A DNA stretch of 64,000 bases. It comes from Strigamia acuminata. Taxonomy: Eukaryota > Arthropoda > Chilopoda > Geophilomorpha > Linotaeniidae. Every line of letters starts with the position of its first letter. Positions within the stretch are counted from its first letter, which is position 1. Under the pieces are notes generated by a model that searched no databases, was not told where the DNA came from, and saw only the letters and a program-made list of their open reading frames with translations. A program made the translations under genes and the position numbers. This document shows, piece after piece, positions 28,379 through 40,441 of the stretch. The stretch covers positions 2,356,001 to 2,420,000 of the forward strand of contig OX442322.1 in the NCBI GenBank assembly GCA_949358305.1. Reading direction: 5' to 3'.

Positions 28379-29698
28379 ATGGGTTCGAATAAACATCATT
28401 CTAAACGAAGTCATCGTCGGCATCGACGAAGTTCCAGCTCCAGCTCGTCCACCTCAACGGAGGGAGAACAGCGTCGTTCCGCCGAGCGGAATTTGATGAG
28501 GTTGCAACAAATTGCACCTGTGCCGACGTTCAACCTGACGCTGCTTCAATTAGCCGCGCTGAATTGGATTGGCTCGCACCCGGAATGCCTTCCGCTCGAT
28601 ATGCAAGCGAATGCGCCGTTGCCAACGGAAGTTCTTCCTGGGATAAGTGCCCAGCTGACTATTTCCGAGCCTGCTCCAATGGCCCAACTGGCCCCGCTCG
28701 CGCAAGTGGTACACCCGCCGACTAACGTCATCAGTGTCCCGTTGGCTCCACACACGCCAGTGTTCCAGCCACCCGTAGCAAGTGTTCCGCCAATCGTCGC
28801 GAATACTTCCGTCGTTAGTGCGCCAGTTACAACGGTAGCTACGAATCCAGGATGGATTCCCGCCGGAGCAGAGTCGTCTGCCTCTTCGTCTGGATGGACG
28901 GATTCTCCGCCAGGAGCTTTTCGAATACCGGCATCGACGACCCGTCCCAACGCACAGCGCATGGCCTATAAAGCCAAGAAGAAGGACGAGGCGGCCCAAA
29001 AGCGCCGTGAGCAGTGTGCGCGGGATATTGCGCAGGGAATTCCCCACGACAATATTGTCACCGACCAAGCGACGGAGACCATCTGTCCGTTTTGTGTTGG
29101 TTGTGGTTGGTGTTGCGGTGCTTCCGCCGGTTCTTCTCTTATGAGATGCCCCAACTGCCGAGGCACGAAGGTGCGACCGCGCTCAGAGCCCTGGCGCAAG
29201 GAGGTGGAGCCCCACGTCGTGAAGGGGATGAAGCCGAATGAGAAGAGATGTTGGGCTCATTGCCCAATTTGTCGAGTATTTCTCAACGCTCGAGGAGAAG
29301 CCGTTTACATCGACCCCAGGTTCCTCACGAAGGAACGAGCCGCTGCCAATGCAGGACTGACGGTCGAAGCTTTCCGACACCCGCCCTCATCGACCGCATC
29401 GGAGATTTCGGAGGAAACAGTGCAAGAGGTTGAGAGCGTCGAGGAAGAGGTGGTCACTCGTCCGAGAACCATGTCTCGTGGACGGGGATGTCTCACTTTA
29501 GACCGAGCCAAGGCAATTGCCCAGGAGCAGCGACAAAACATCGTCGCCCGTGGACGAGCCCGTCGGCTCCAGAAGATTGTGTCGGAGCAAGGTAAACCAC
29601 CGGAGGTTCCTCCAGTGGCCAAGTCGGATATTTCTGACGAGTCGAAGTACGAGGATGCCGAGGAAAACTCGTATTTCCATCATCGACTTCGTGGCTGA
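28379..29698 (+). CDS. Third gene (ORF3) of element C: RS-rich, Cys-rich protein
   Basis: 439 codons from the ATG at 28379. Layout: Ser/Arg-rich start (KHHSKRSHRRHRR and a Ser run), a hydrophobic helix near residues 55-75 (LTLLQLAALNWIGSHP), a Pro/Val/Ala linker, a basic helix (KAKKKDEAAQKRREQ), and a Cys-rich zinc-binding-like core (CPFCVGCGWCCG, MRCPNCRG, CWAHCPICR), then a charged tail. No signal peptide or membrane helix, so it is not an envelope. Codon changes against the copy at 17964 are mostly silent, so the protein has been under selection. The frame ends early at 29696-29698; another frame stays open to 29873 with an acidic, plausible tail (FVADLLEDLPFPPPSPEEV), so a frameshift near 29680 probably shortened this copy. 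Function unknown; a nuclear or RNA-binding role is a guess. Confidence 0.75.
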   Translation: MGSNKHHSKRSHRRHRRSSSSSSSTSTEGEQRRSAERNLMRLQQIAPVPTFNLTLLQLAALNWIGSHPECLPLDMQANAPLPTEVLPGISAQLTISEPAPMAQLAPLAQVVHPPTNVISVPLAPHTPVFQPPVASVPPIVANTSVVSAPVTTVATNPGWIPAGAESSASSSGWTDSPPGAFRIPASTTRPNAQRMAYKAKKKDEAAQKRREQCARDIAQGIPHDNIVTDQATETICPFCVGCGWCCGASAGSSLMRCPNCRGTKVRPRSEPWRKEVEPHVVKGMKPNEKRCWAHCPICRVFLNARGEAVYIDPRFLTKERAAANAGLTVEAFRHPPSSTASEISEETVQEVESVEEEVVTRPRTMSRGRGCLTLDRAKAIAQEQRQNIVARGRARRLQKIVSEQGKPPEVPPVAKSDISDESKYEDAEENSYFHHRLRG

Positions 29699-29873
29699 TC
29701 TTTTGGAAGATTTGCCGTTCCCTCCACCGAGTCCGGAGGAAGTGGGAAAACCCGAGGAAGCTGTGTTTTCCGCCGTCTCCACTGAAGCGACTGAAAAATC
29801 TTCAGATTTTCTAACTTCAACTGAAGTTGAGAAACCGGTTGAGAAGTCGACTGACGTCGAGAAGAAGGAGTAG

Positions 29874-30589
29874 AGATTAACATTTGTTTTTTCGAGTGGA
29901 TATTTTACGTTGTAAAATATGCCAAGTGTTGTTTGTTGTGTTTTCAAGTGTGATTTCGTTTATTTTCGAATTAAGAATAATTTGTTTAATTGTTTGAAGA
30001 TTTTTGAACTAATTATTAATATTCCTAAGAATAAGTTTAATTTGAAAATTGGATTCAAGTTTGAATTCAATTTATTTTGTTGATCTTGATTATTTTCATA
30101 ATAAGATGTGTTTTGAATTACATAATGATTTGTGTGTTTTGTTTCCACTTTGATCAAAGTTAAAAAACTTCAAGTTGAAGTCAGTTTTCATTTTTATAAC
30201 AATCGTAATAAAGAATGATTCGTAGTTTAGATTTGATAAATAAAGTTTTGCATAAATTTATTTAATGTCTCATCTAACTTATATAAACTACAGAGAAGTT
30301 TATTTTGATCGAAGAAGTTAAGATTTCCATCGAAATCCGCACTGTCGAACATGAGTACAAGTACGGACGAGTTCATTTCGTTGCTTAGCAACCAGGAGAT
30401 GTGCTGTGCAGGGAAGCCGATTAGTTTAATCGTTTGCGATGTTTCTGAAAGGAAATAGTTGATTAATTTTGAATAAATTAAGCGGTGCGAGTTGAGTCTG
30501 ACAATTCAATAGAATTCGGTGAACATTTCTTAAGATATTAAGAATGACAATTAAAGAGTTGGAAACTCTATGCTTGTCACCGGGGGATG
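29874..30589 (+). other. 3' region and polypurine tract of element C
   Basis: AT-rich, no gene. Contains GTTGCTTAGCAAC (30380-30392) and ends in CACCGGGGGATG (30578-30589) immediately before the LTR, the likely PPT that primes plus-strand synthesis. Confidence 0.65.
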
Positions 30590-32123
30590 TGTGACGGTTA
30601 TAAAACCGTATTATCCAATGTTCACACTAGATGGCGCTGTTTATCTAACGCGCGCAGTTTAAACTCGATAAAATTACGAGTTATATTAAAGAATTAATAC
30701 CTGTATAAACGTTGTAAATAAAATATACAGTATTTTATTAGACTCAACAAAGTATTATTTACTTAGGATATTGATTCTATTGAATCAATATCACGTTTAC
30801 TTACCTGTTGAAGAAAACCAATCGGACTTTTCTGGACCCAGTTCAATATTAGGTCCGGACTAGTGACCCACGAATCCGCGGATTCTGACGTCTGATTGGC
30901 TAACGCTAATCCTTCTGTTCTAAAGAACTATATAAGCTCTGGTTTTCCACCAGACCTTCGGCTTGTTTTCTGTATGTTTGTATGTATTGTTGGTTATCGT
31001 TTGATTTCTCTCTTTCTTATCGACACATCGGGCCCCCTCGTCTCTCATCCTAATGGATATTGTTCGTTGTAGCGTCATTTCGGGAAGACTAACTCCGGTA
31101 ACCAAATAGTCCCGTAGCGCTAGCCAGCTGTTCTAAGGAGCAGTAGGATTTCGTACGGTGACATAGTATATCGCCCATGCACGGGATGATTAACACCGTT
31201 AAACAAATATCAAATTATATGATCGGTGATAGTCGCATCTATTTGCGCGATTCTCCGATCATAGGTCAGATGCTCTGCCAGAGCACATATACGGGAAGTC
31301 AAACCCGTCAAACAAATGCGGGCAAATCGTTTTTCCAGGGTTCCGATGCAGTGCATTGGCCCTTCCGTTAAGTAGGCAAGACTTGCCTGAGGTCGGTAAA
31401 AGCCTTATTCACAGGCGACACACCGGGTTGGTGGCCCGTGAGCAATTGCATTCATACCTTGCGCTAAACAAACACTCGGGTATTGGTAATGCCGATCTGG
31501 TAGTCCCCCAGGAACTGTTTACCCAGTGGTTGGTACCACTGAAAGCGACTCGTCGCAGAAAACAAATACCCGGCGCCTGATCACGAGATCTTGTCGTCGT
31601 AAGGCATGCTGGCGGATGGAGTCTCAACAACTCCCGCGATGGTCCCCTTGACTGTCGTGACTGTCCCCGCCCATAGAATAACAATATAACAATTCATTTG
31701 TTATATTACGCTAATAATGTTTTGTTGATTTGAATACGGAATATTCTAATGAATATTCCCGACCAAATACGAAGGACTCTTCGTATTATTAGATATCCGA
31801 GCTGCGGGATCAAATACGTCTCCGTAGCGCTAACTGTGACGATGCCGCCAAGTCAGCCGCACCACTCGAACAGCATTGCCCGGATCCTCAACCAGTGTAG
31901 CCGCCGTTACACTTATCCAGAACCCCACTCCAGTTGTAATGTTAATAAACATGTAATTGTATCACACGAAAATCGTAAGTTATTATATTTGATCACATAT
32001 TCACGTTGTACAGACTTCCGTAGCTTATCTCGGTTAGGTTATTTCTAGTTGTAGAAATGTCTTGTTTAAACCGATTTATCTCTTGCAATGGCTAATTATT
32101 CAGCCAAAAGTAGAATCGTCACA
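30590..32123 (+). repeat. 3' LTR of gypsy element C
   Basis: 1534 bp, TGTGACGG.. to ..ATCGTCACA. The U3 part differs clearly from the 5' LTR (several indels, no long C run), while about 31170-31680 is nearly identical to 18606-19115, with a block of about 230 bp identical. It has the CTCF-like motif (30625-30638), the hairpin (30767-30792) and the antisense donor CAG|GTAAGT (30799-30807). The short open frames inside, on both strands, are shared only because the DNA is shared. Confidence 0.9.
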
Positions 32124-33465
32124 CACGGGCTATGTAATTTTGATCAGTATAATTCTTAGACAATGGGAAAACTTCTTGTTGTTCATCTTTTGGGCCTACA
32201 AAGATCTTCTGTTGGTCTTAGTCAAGTTGGCACCTTGCAGATCTGAAAAAATTATCTTGGTTGTTCCAATTGTTGTTATTCCACCATCCACGTTGTTGTC
32301 CAGATCGTCCTCTAAAGTTGCCTTTACTGTAGAACTGCGCTTGGTTTGGATGTGGTGTATACCATTGATTTTGGTAAAAAACACGAGTGACCTCTGCAAA
32401 TTGAACACCCCCAAACTGCTGCTGTTGTCTTAGCACTTTGACCTCTGCTAACAACTCGTGTTTTGTTTTATTGACGTCGCTCGGTTCTACCAAGCAACTC
32501 GGTGTCACCTCACTAGGTGTCTCAACAGCTTTTTGCAGTAGGGTTAGTAAAACATCTGCAGGGTTCTCTTGAAATGGGTGAGCCTCAATCAATCTTAGTT
32601 GTGATGTTAATTGATTTAATGTCTTTGGAAAGTTGACTACTAATTTATCTCTGATCACCGGTTTAAGTCCTTGATACACATGATATATCTTCTGTTCTTT
32701 GGTAAACGATGGTCTTGCAAAAGAGCATTCTTTTAATATCTTCTGCATGTGTTCCAAAGGCATTCCATCTTTGTGCTGCATTGTTTGTAATCTTGACAAA
32801 ATTGTTGTTATTTGTCGTCTAAATTTCGTCTTCAACGCGTCTTTCCAATCCTTCTAAGTTCTAGTCGGATGGAGAAAAAGTTGGTCTAAATACCACGATG
32901 ACGCAGAATGTTTCAGCACAATTGATAGATGTTTGATTCGTTCAGTATCATCAGCAATCGTATCTTCGTATCCAATCAACCATGTGTCAATATTTCCTGT
33001 ATCTGGATCAAAATCAACTGGATTTCTTCTTGATACCACTAAGTTTTGTAATACCGTCTGTATTGCTAGTAGCTCTGGTGATGAATTTGCCATTTTATTT
33101 AGAAATTGTTCACTTTTTATTGTCACTTTTGGTTGAATAAGTTCCTTTTGCTCCTCAATATCTTCGGCTGCGTCCTCAAATGCTTCGTCCAATTTGTCCA
33201 ACTTTCCGTCCAGGAATGCGTCCAATAACTTTACTTCATGTGGTTTTAATTCCTCATAGAGTTCTGGATGAATTAATCTTTTGTTGCGCTGCTCGGGGGT
33301 TTCGAAATCTTCCCTTTTTTGAATTTTTTCTTCTCCTTTGGATTTTGATCTCTTCCTCCGATCAGTCACTTTATCATCCAGTGGGTCAAGTTCTCCTGGT
33401 TCCTTTGTTGAAAACAAATAATCCGCTACAAACTGTGGAAGTTTATAGTGTTTAGAGTCCGCAAT
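32124..33465 (-). pseudogene. Gag remnant of gypsy element X, cut by element C
   Basis: Minus-strand Gag of another gypsy family: acidic/basic N-terminal region (KRSKSKGEEK), a capsid-like part (NPVDFDPDTGNIDTWLIGYE, ASSWYLDQLFL), and an Asn/Arg/Gly/Trp-rich end (GQQRGWWNNNNWNN) in place of a zinc knuckle. One in-frame TAG at 32851-32853 and another stop near 32215. The frame has no ATG at its natural beginning; it opens with ATT at 33465 (ATT GCG GAC). The 3' LTR of C abuts it at 32123, and pol is absent. Confidence 0.75.
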
Positions 33466-34461
33466 GATTAATTAATTAAAATAGAAGACACAATCCTTTT
33501 AATTGAAGCACTTGGAATCAGTTTATTCAATTTTATTTTTCACTTTTATGTAAATAACTCTACAACACTTTATCACACAGAACACTTTCACTCTCTAAAA
33601 AACAAGTCAATGATTAAACAATTCAAACAATTTAATTCTTCACAATCATATCTCAAAATAATTTCCAAAACAATTCAAAAACAATCCAATTTTCACGATC
33701 ATTCATTACATAATTCAAAATATCAAAACAATCAAATTTTCACAGTCATATTTCAAATTTTTTTTAAAAACCATTATTAGTAAATATTCACGAAAACTTT
33801 TCATTAATAACACTTTACAAAAATATCCTGAAAAAGAAACAAATTCATTAATAAATCTGAACAATATACCTTATTAATATACAATTTTATCAAAACACTT
33901 TATCAACAAACAATCTACAAAATATTCTGAAATTCAAAAATATTCATTAGCAAATTTGAGCAATATTTTTTTTATTAATTTTCAATTTTAGCAAAAACAC
34001 TATAACTAAATTCTTTATTTAATAATAAACAATACCAAATTAATTCAATTCACAATCAAATTTCACAATAAATATCATTTTGTGCAAATTCATCCAATTA
34101 AATATTCAAAGGTTTATTCTATTCTATTATTTTTTCAACTTTGCCAATTTTCACTTAATTAACTCTATTATCTTCATCAGCAATGACTCACTTTTATCTT
34201 TCTTATCATTCCTAAGAATGATTCATTCATATTCAAATTAAATTGGGCTTTTTCAAAATTTTATATGATTTTAAAGCAATTTTCAAACTAAATTTGCCAA
34301 TTTTTTAGTTTTAACTCTAATTTTCACTTATTTTACTCTAAATTTTACTATTTTAAGAATTTTAAATCTAATAAATCTTGATTCTTTTATATTTTAACTC
34401 TAATTTCGGGATTTTATTCTAATTCTTTTGCGGTGTGGGAAAAATCCGCATCTCCACCATT
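33466..34461 (-). other. Leader of element X
   Basis: About 1 kb, extremely A+T-rich (the plus strand has many AAAACAATTC and TTTCACAATC phrases), no gene. It ends at a PBS-like TGGTGGAGATGCGG on the minus strand (about 34446-34459), two bases from the LTR. I cannot assign the tRNA. Confidence 0.45.
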
Positions 34462-35031
34462 TGTTATGCCTGGGTGCCAATCAGTTTACCACGCAACTTA
34501 TGTTTTAATTAAATGAGAGGAGAGTTTGAGTGAGAGATTGCAATGAATGGAGTCAGAGACTTATTTCAAGTTTTAATGGGTGTTTTATTAACCGGACAAA
34601 CAAAATGTTTGTTTGATTCCTTAATCAAATTACAATTAGTTTCAATCATTACAACTCTTCAGCTATTATGAAATTATCATTCTTGAACATTTGGATGAAT
34701 TGACATTTCACATCTTTATTAGTATACAAATAAATTGAACACTGTGTAACACTTTTATATCAATTCAATTCAAAATGGTTTATAGTCGTCAGCTGTACCC
34801 AGTATCAGGCGACATCAGAAAGAGAGAAGAGAGCTCTGACCAAAGACGGGCGCTTTCATAGGAAAACTCCTATAATCTCCATTTACGAATTAATCGGTCC
34901 AGTCACATGGCGATGACAACTTGCATCTGTCAGCGCCATCTATGGCCGAAATTCAGCAATGTTAAACGAATAAAAGTCCTAATTGCCCGGCACGGATCGC
35001 CCGTCGATCGGGACGGTCCGTACGCGTGACA
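34462..35031 (-). repeat. 5' LTR of element X (proposed ends)
   Basis: The plus strand starts TGTTATGCCTGGG next to the PBS-like site and can end at TACGCGTGACA (35031), about 570 bp. It contains AGCGCCATCTATGG (34932-34945). The related LTR at 40442-40893 begins TGTTACG and ends CGCGTAACA, which supports both edges. The left partner is missing. Confidence 0.5.
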
Positions 35032-35896
35032 ATATAAATAACAAAGCTTTAGGCTAGACTGCAAATAATAACTAACATAGACTAAACAATCAAATAAAGC
35101 AATAGAGGTTATATGTAATGACATTTTACAATTACATGTGATTAAATAACTTATTTAGATCAAACTAAGCATCTATTACAAATAACACACTTGTTAACAT
35201 AAATATGGACAATGCATCTTCTTGTATCAATGCACTTATAAAACAGTATTGGAATGATAACATCATTCGACATACACACGTAACGATGTTCCAAATACGC
35301 TAAGCCGTAAATGCGTATCATTAATAAGCAATAAATCGGTTATCCCACTAAATGCTATTGCAGTTCCAACAAAAATGCATTGATTCTATTGCAGATCGTC
35401 ACGCAACCTCATGTAGAAAACACGGAGTGATTTTCTTGAAAAATCACTAAAAAACTCAATTTGAATTCAACGATTCCAATTCATCTCGGATAATCGAGGA
35501 ATGATTCGGAAATTGGTGTTTTTGACGCGAAAACACGAAAAACGGTCAAAAATTCGTAAAATCGATGCTAACGACCACACTCCGGGGTGCTAAGCCGCGG
35601 GTTTTGCCCGTTTTTCGATGTGATTGCTGTACAAATCGTGCTAGCAATGCTGGAGAGCCGGAAAACTGAAAAAAGAAAAACAACAAAACGATCGAAATAA
35701 GCAAAGAAGAAGGTGCAAATCAGTAATAAACCAAGTTGAAGCAATAATTTTGGCGTCGTGCTTCACACACAAACGAAATGGCGACATATTGGAATTAACC
35801 AGACCAACGCCGTTTTGGAATTAATCAGACTGCTGCACTCTCACAAGTGCTTATATGCAGAGCAAAGAGACTTAAAATCATAAAATATTTAATTAT
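35032..35896. other. Gene-less region
   Basis: AT-rich intergenic DNA. I see no frame, repeat or RNA gene that I can support. Confidence 0.5.
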
Positions 35897-37349
35897 TGTG
35901 ACGGTGACGACCACAACTCCCATTTAACAATGGTACCGGGAAGAGATCGCAATAAATAGTGAATATAGTACATATAGTCCTTGGTTCGCTTGTGTAAATC
36001 ATTGCACGTCGATGAATCGAATGATCTGAGAGATGCGGTTGACTTTCGTGCACCGCCACAACTTTGGGAGGATATTGGGGTAGGTAAATATATCTATTTA
36101 CCTATCAATATTCCGATTATGAATTATATTTAATTAATAGCGTTGTGATTTCTATTAGATGTTTTGCCAATAAATTGTTATCAACTTGCTATTACATTGG
36201 ATTAAATGTAAAGTAATTTGAGTCGCTTGACTTAAATTGATTAACTTGTTTTCAAGTTAATATTGATTTTACTGTTAGAGGTAATAATAATTAGGCTTCC
36301 CGTCGCAATCACACAGTTGCCGTCGATAGAATCGCCTTGCCATGCAGAACGGTATCAAGCGTCCCCTGCGCAGTAGCACGGTCGTTCATCGAGTGATTGA
36401 CGGTACCACGTACACAGGAGTCGATAGCTCGCGGCTCCGCACAGCAGTTTAGCCCTTTGCGGTAGTGGTAACAAACTGACTGCTTTGACACCAAAGTATC
36501 ATGAGATTCAGCTGGCCAAACACTTGATGCTACTCATGGTTACTGCTTGCAGACTATTTTGGCACCATCAAGTGATAGAACCAATCCTCATAATCTTCAG
36601 TGTTACTGGCGGTAACAGGATGCTTTCGTACCGAAAATGGCCATTCTGTCCTGCCCGGAGGATACTGAGTTGCATAGAAGGCCGGTTCTCCTCGGCGAGA
36701 CCGTCCAACTGAAACCTTAGAATCCAGCCCTGCACCTTCAATTGGTCGACTGCAGGATTCTGTAGAATCATGCACCAGTTCCTTGCGAACGAATCAACAA
36801 GAAACCAAATGGTAAAACCAAATAAAGATGGGCTGATATCAGATTTCGTTAGTAAAATAGCAACATCCAATAATCAAGCCAGAGAGAGTAAAAATGCTGG
36901 TTGTTCGGGTATATACACCCAGATAAGATTAATTCTCACCAAGCCCGTATCACAGGAATTGGATACGGAGGAGCATAATTCAGTTTATGCTAATCCTCAT
37001 TAATATCAAAACTGGATACCCAGGACCAGAAATGGATTCCACCAATCAGATTGATCTAATGATCGATTGATCGCTAAATCTCCTTTTCCGCCGAAACGGA
37101 GAGTAAGTCGTGTTTTAACTTTAAACAGACGTTAATACATTTTCATATTAATGCTAACTAAGCTTTGGTTCATTCCAAAAAATATATTCTTATATTTATT
37201 TGCAATATTCTAACTCGCAATTTGAATTTACCACTAAATCATGTTCGCGCCATCTTGTGGCGATTTGAGGCATTGACAAATGCGGGTTTCACTATAAATC
37301 TTTATAAATTGGCCGTGATATTACTAAATACCATTTTTAAACCGTCACA
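35897..37349 (-). repeat. Possible decayed solo LTR of the C type
   Basis: Begins TGTGACGGTGACG and ends TTTAAACCGTCACA, the same kind of ends as the C-type LTRs. Inside, in reverse order as expected for that orientation, are CCAATCAG (about 37055) and TCGCGCCATCTTGTGG (37245-37260), the decayed CTCF-like motif. No clear target duplication (TTAT against AAAT). The middle has no recognisable match, so this is a proposal. The following 37350-37709 holds nothing I can name. Confidence 0.4.
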
Positions 37350-37709
37350 AAATAAAGCAAAGATAACTTACAAATGCATCCATTTGATGACTGGATATGA
37401 AAACAGGCTAGTGGCATGTAAGCCGCCATCTTGGTATGTGGAAGAGGCAAGTAAAACACCCTAGTGTCAGAATATGATAATACAAAAGATAATACATTGG
37501 AAATGTTAAACAAAGCATGTACTCCTTGCTAATAAACAATAAAATATCCGTAAGTATTTAACATTGCCATGGATAATTATATAAACGATAAATTGAAGCG
37601 TAAATGGGGAAAACAACATTAAGTGCAAACATACATTAAAATATCATAACTGTATGATATAAAAGTCGAAACTATATTACATGAAGTATGTTTAGGATTT
37701 GGAAAACCC

Positions 37710-38128
37710 ACATGATGTGTCGATAAGAAAAAGAGAGATCAAACGATAATCAACAATAGATTAGAAGCACACAATATTTCAATATTTAAACTAAGCCAAG
37801 CCGGGCTAGAAACCAGAGCTTATATAGTTCGTTAGGACTATAGGATTAGCGATAGCCAATCAGATACGAGGATCTATGATTCGTAGAACTGGGTCCAGAA
37901 GAGTCCAATTAGTTCTCTTCGTCAGGTAAGTATAACACGTGATATTGATTCATTAGAATCAATAATTTGTCAACTAATACTTTATTCAGATCAATAAATA
38001 ATATATATTTATTCGTTGAGCTATAATAATCATTAAAACTTCTTATTTCTCATATTTGAACTGCGCGCGCTAAATGAATAGCGCCATCTAGTGTGAACAT
38101 TAGTTATTACGGTTTTATGACCGTCACA
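37710..38128 (-). repeat. C-type LTR fragment, reverse orientation
   Basis: The U3 half of a C-type LTR in reverse: GTGTCGATAAGAAA, CTTATATAGTTCG (TATA region), CCAATCAG, CAG|GTAAGT (37923-37931), a hairpin (37941-37966) and AGCGCCATCTAGTG (38080-38093), ending GACCGTCACA at 38128. Truncated on the left. Confidence 0.75.
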
Positions 38129-38654
38129 AGGGTATATCACTGTTAGGTTATAGCAACCTTTGGTGATTGAGTATTTAGACCCGACACATGTTTCTGATTT
38201 AGCGCGTTAAAAGCGATGTCTCGAGTTATCGGTTCATTGCTGTCTTTCATTGGTTTAAAGTACAAGAGTTCCGTGACGCCTGTGTGGGCAGCATGTCGTG
38301 GCTTTGGAACGAATCATCGTTATCAGCATTTGGGTTGCATACAGTAGCTGTGCGTTGTCGTAGCATGTTTTGGAAAAGTTTTCCATGCTGGTCCAAATAC
38401 GGTGTTCTACATATGATTTGTCCTATAGCTTTATATAACTTGTGTTTATTAATCCTAAAGGATTCCTTCTGTAACTCTTATGATTTGTCCTGCTTTTTGT
38501 ATGTGTGAAGTCACACCTTTGCCAAACTGCTAATAAAGTGGCAGCCATATTGATGTCTCTTTTGTCAACACTCACCCAACATCCACAGGAACTCAACAAT
38601 CACCAGACGCTAGGAACTTGGAATCCGTCGCAAAGTTTCTATTTCCTACTAACG

Positions 38655-40020
38655 TCAAACTTCTTCAAGGATTCATTCTTAGGGCTGTGCTCGTATTATC
38701 GGAAATTTATTCTCGGTTTTGCTGACACATCCAAGCCCTTTGTCAATTTGACAAAGAAGAATGAAAAATTCGACTGGGGACCACCACATGATGAGGCCTT
38801 TAAGAAATTAAGGACCGCCCTTATAACAGTGCCAGTGCTTGCTCATTCTAATTTTGAAGAACCCTTCATGGTGTCGACGGACACGAGCGGATATAGACTT
38901 GGTGCAGTGTTGAAACAGAAGATAAACAACCAAGAGCATGTGATCGCTTATGCTTGCAGGCTTCTCAGCAAAGCACAACAGAATTATAATGCTACGGAAA
39001 GAGACTGTCTAGCCATACTTTTTGGAATCAGAAGTACCGACCTTACTTGTATGGTAAAAAATTTTCCATTATTACAGATCATTCGGCACTCCAATGGCTG
39101 AAATCTGTCAAGAATCCAAACGGAGATTGGCAAAATGGAGTCTGCAACTTGTGGATTTTGATTTTGATGTGACTCACAAGAGCGGCAAGAAGCACTTGGA
39201 TGTTGATGCTCTTAGTAGGATTCTAGAGAATTCAAGCAAGGAGGAAAACAAAATAATTCCCTTACTTTTACTCGAAAACTTGACCTTCCTGTAGAACAGC
39301 GCAAGGATAAGAAGCTACTGGAATTAATCACCGCAATGAATCAGGTAGAGCAACTTCTGAAGAAAAGAAGACGTCACTAAAGGAGTTCATTCTTCATGAA
39401 AACGTATTGTTCAGAAAGAAAGTTTCAAATTCTCTGAACACGGAAGAAAACCTATTATGTGTACCGCAGCATTTAAAACAAGAAGTACTTCAGGAAATGC
39501 ATGACGGACTAACGGGTGCTCACCTACGCCTAAACAAAACATGGAAAAGAATACGAACAAGCTTCTTTTGGCCACGGATATATAGGGACGTACGTAATTA
39601 TGTTCTTTCATGTTCACATTGCACAGAAGCGAAATCGATGATCACATCGGAGAAGGGATTGATGCAGCCTTGGTCCACTATATTTAAGCCTTTCGAGAGG
39701 ATCGGAATTGATACATTGGGAAGTTTTCCGACCTCAGAAAAGGGCAACAAATTTGTTTTCGTTGTAACAGATTATTTGTCGTGAACAGTTATTGCTTGAG
39801 CTGCACCAGCATCAACAGCATTATAAGCAGCTAAAACTTTGCTTTACGAGGTAATATTAAAGGAAGGCAGTCCAAGAGAAATCCTGAGCGATAGAGGCAC
39901 AGAATATAGAAATAAGATGGTAGAAGCAGTATCAACAGTGTTCAAGTCCCTACATAAGACCACATCCGGGTACCATCCAAGGACCAATGGTATTACGGAG
40001 GAACATTTGCGAAAATGTCA
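38655..40020 (+). pseudogene. Decayed gypsy pol (F): RT end, RNase H, integrase
   Basis: Plus-strand remnants of a different gypsy Pol, broken by several frameshifts and stops. They include the RT connection (FLGLCSYYRKFI, FDWGPPHDEAFKKL), RNase H (VSTDTSGYRLGAVL, NYNATERDCLAI, then SGKKHLDVDALSRI in another frame), the integrase zinc region (TSFFWPRIYRDVRNYV, CSHC) and catalytic blocks (GIDTLGSF, LSDRGTEYRN, HPRTNGITEE). The frame changes between about 39080 and 39300, near 39400 and near 39800. The gag, protease and first RT half are absent, and a reversed LTR fragment abuts on the left. The stretch 38129-38654 shows no clear frame. Confidence 0.8.
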
Positions 40021-40102
40021 CAAAATTACCTTAATAAGGACCATACAGATTAAGAAATTTTTTTACCATTTTTACTTTTCTCATATAACATTGCAAAAAT
40101 AG

Positions 40103-40441
40103 AAGTATTTTGATGTATTAATTTCAACTAGAATAAACACCTTTAATAATTCAAAATTGTGAAACTTTAAATGCAATGTTATTAAATATTCAAGTTTAAT
40201 TGACCTCAAAAAAAATTTTCAACAACGAGTCACCTATTTATCTTCTTACTCATTCAAATGACTTTGCAACTTTGTAACATTTTATAAGATTTTTATTCAT
40301 TTTTATGCAATTCTTTACGGGTTTTAACTGTGATCTTCTAGTTTTTAGCAAAAACTTGCCAAATTCACACTTCTATTTACTTGATTTAACTTTTCAGCCA
40401 ATTAATCGGTCTAAAATAGAAAAACCGCGCCGCCACCACAT
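40103..40441 (-). other. Leader remnant of an X-like element
   Basis: T-rich on the plus strand and resembling the leader of X (TTTACTTGATTTAAC and similar phrases). It ends in a PBS-like TGGTGGCGGCGCGG on the minus strand close to the LTR at 40442. Joined on the left to the unrelated F pol, so a break lies near 40100. Confidence 0.4.

Larger units (their letters stand above)
17975..32123 (+). mobile_element. Gypsy element C: LTR-gag-pol-ORF3-LTR
   Basis: Two LTRs in direct orientation (17975-19554 and 30590-32123) bound a tRNA-Gln-type PBS, gag, pol, a third gene and a PPT. Flanking tetramers do not match (AAGC on the left, CACG on the right), so there is no target-site duplication. The LTRs are uneven: about 230 bp in the middle are identical while the U3 parts differ strongly. 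That fits recombination between two copies or gene conversion. The left flank is a third-gene fragment and the right flank a gag fragment, both on the minus strand. Confidence 0.85.

Noticed and set aside
36309-37003. Short frames between 36309 and 37003
   Set aside because: No domain, and they lie in a probable decayed LTR.
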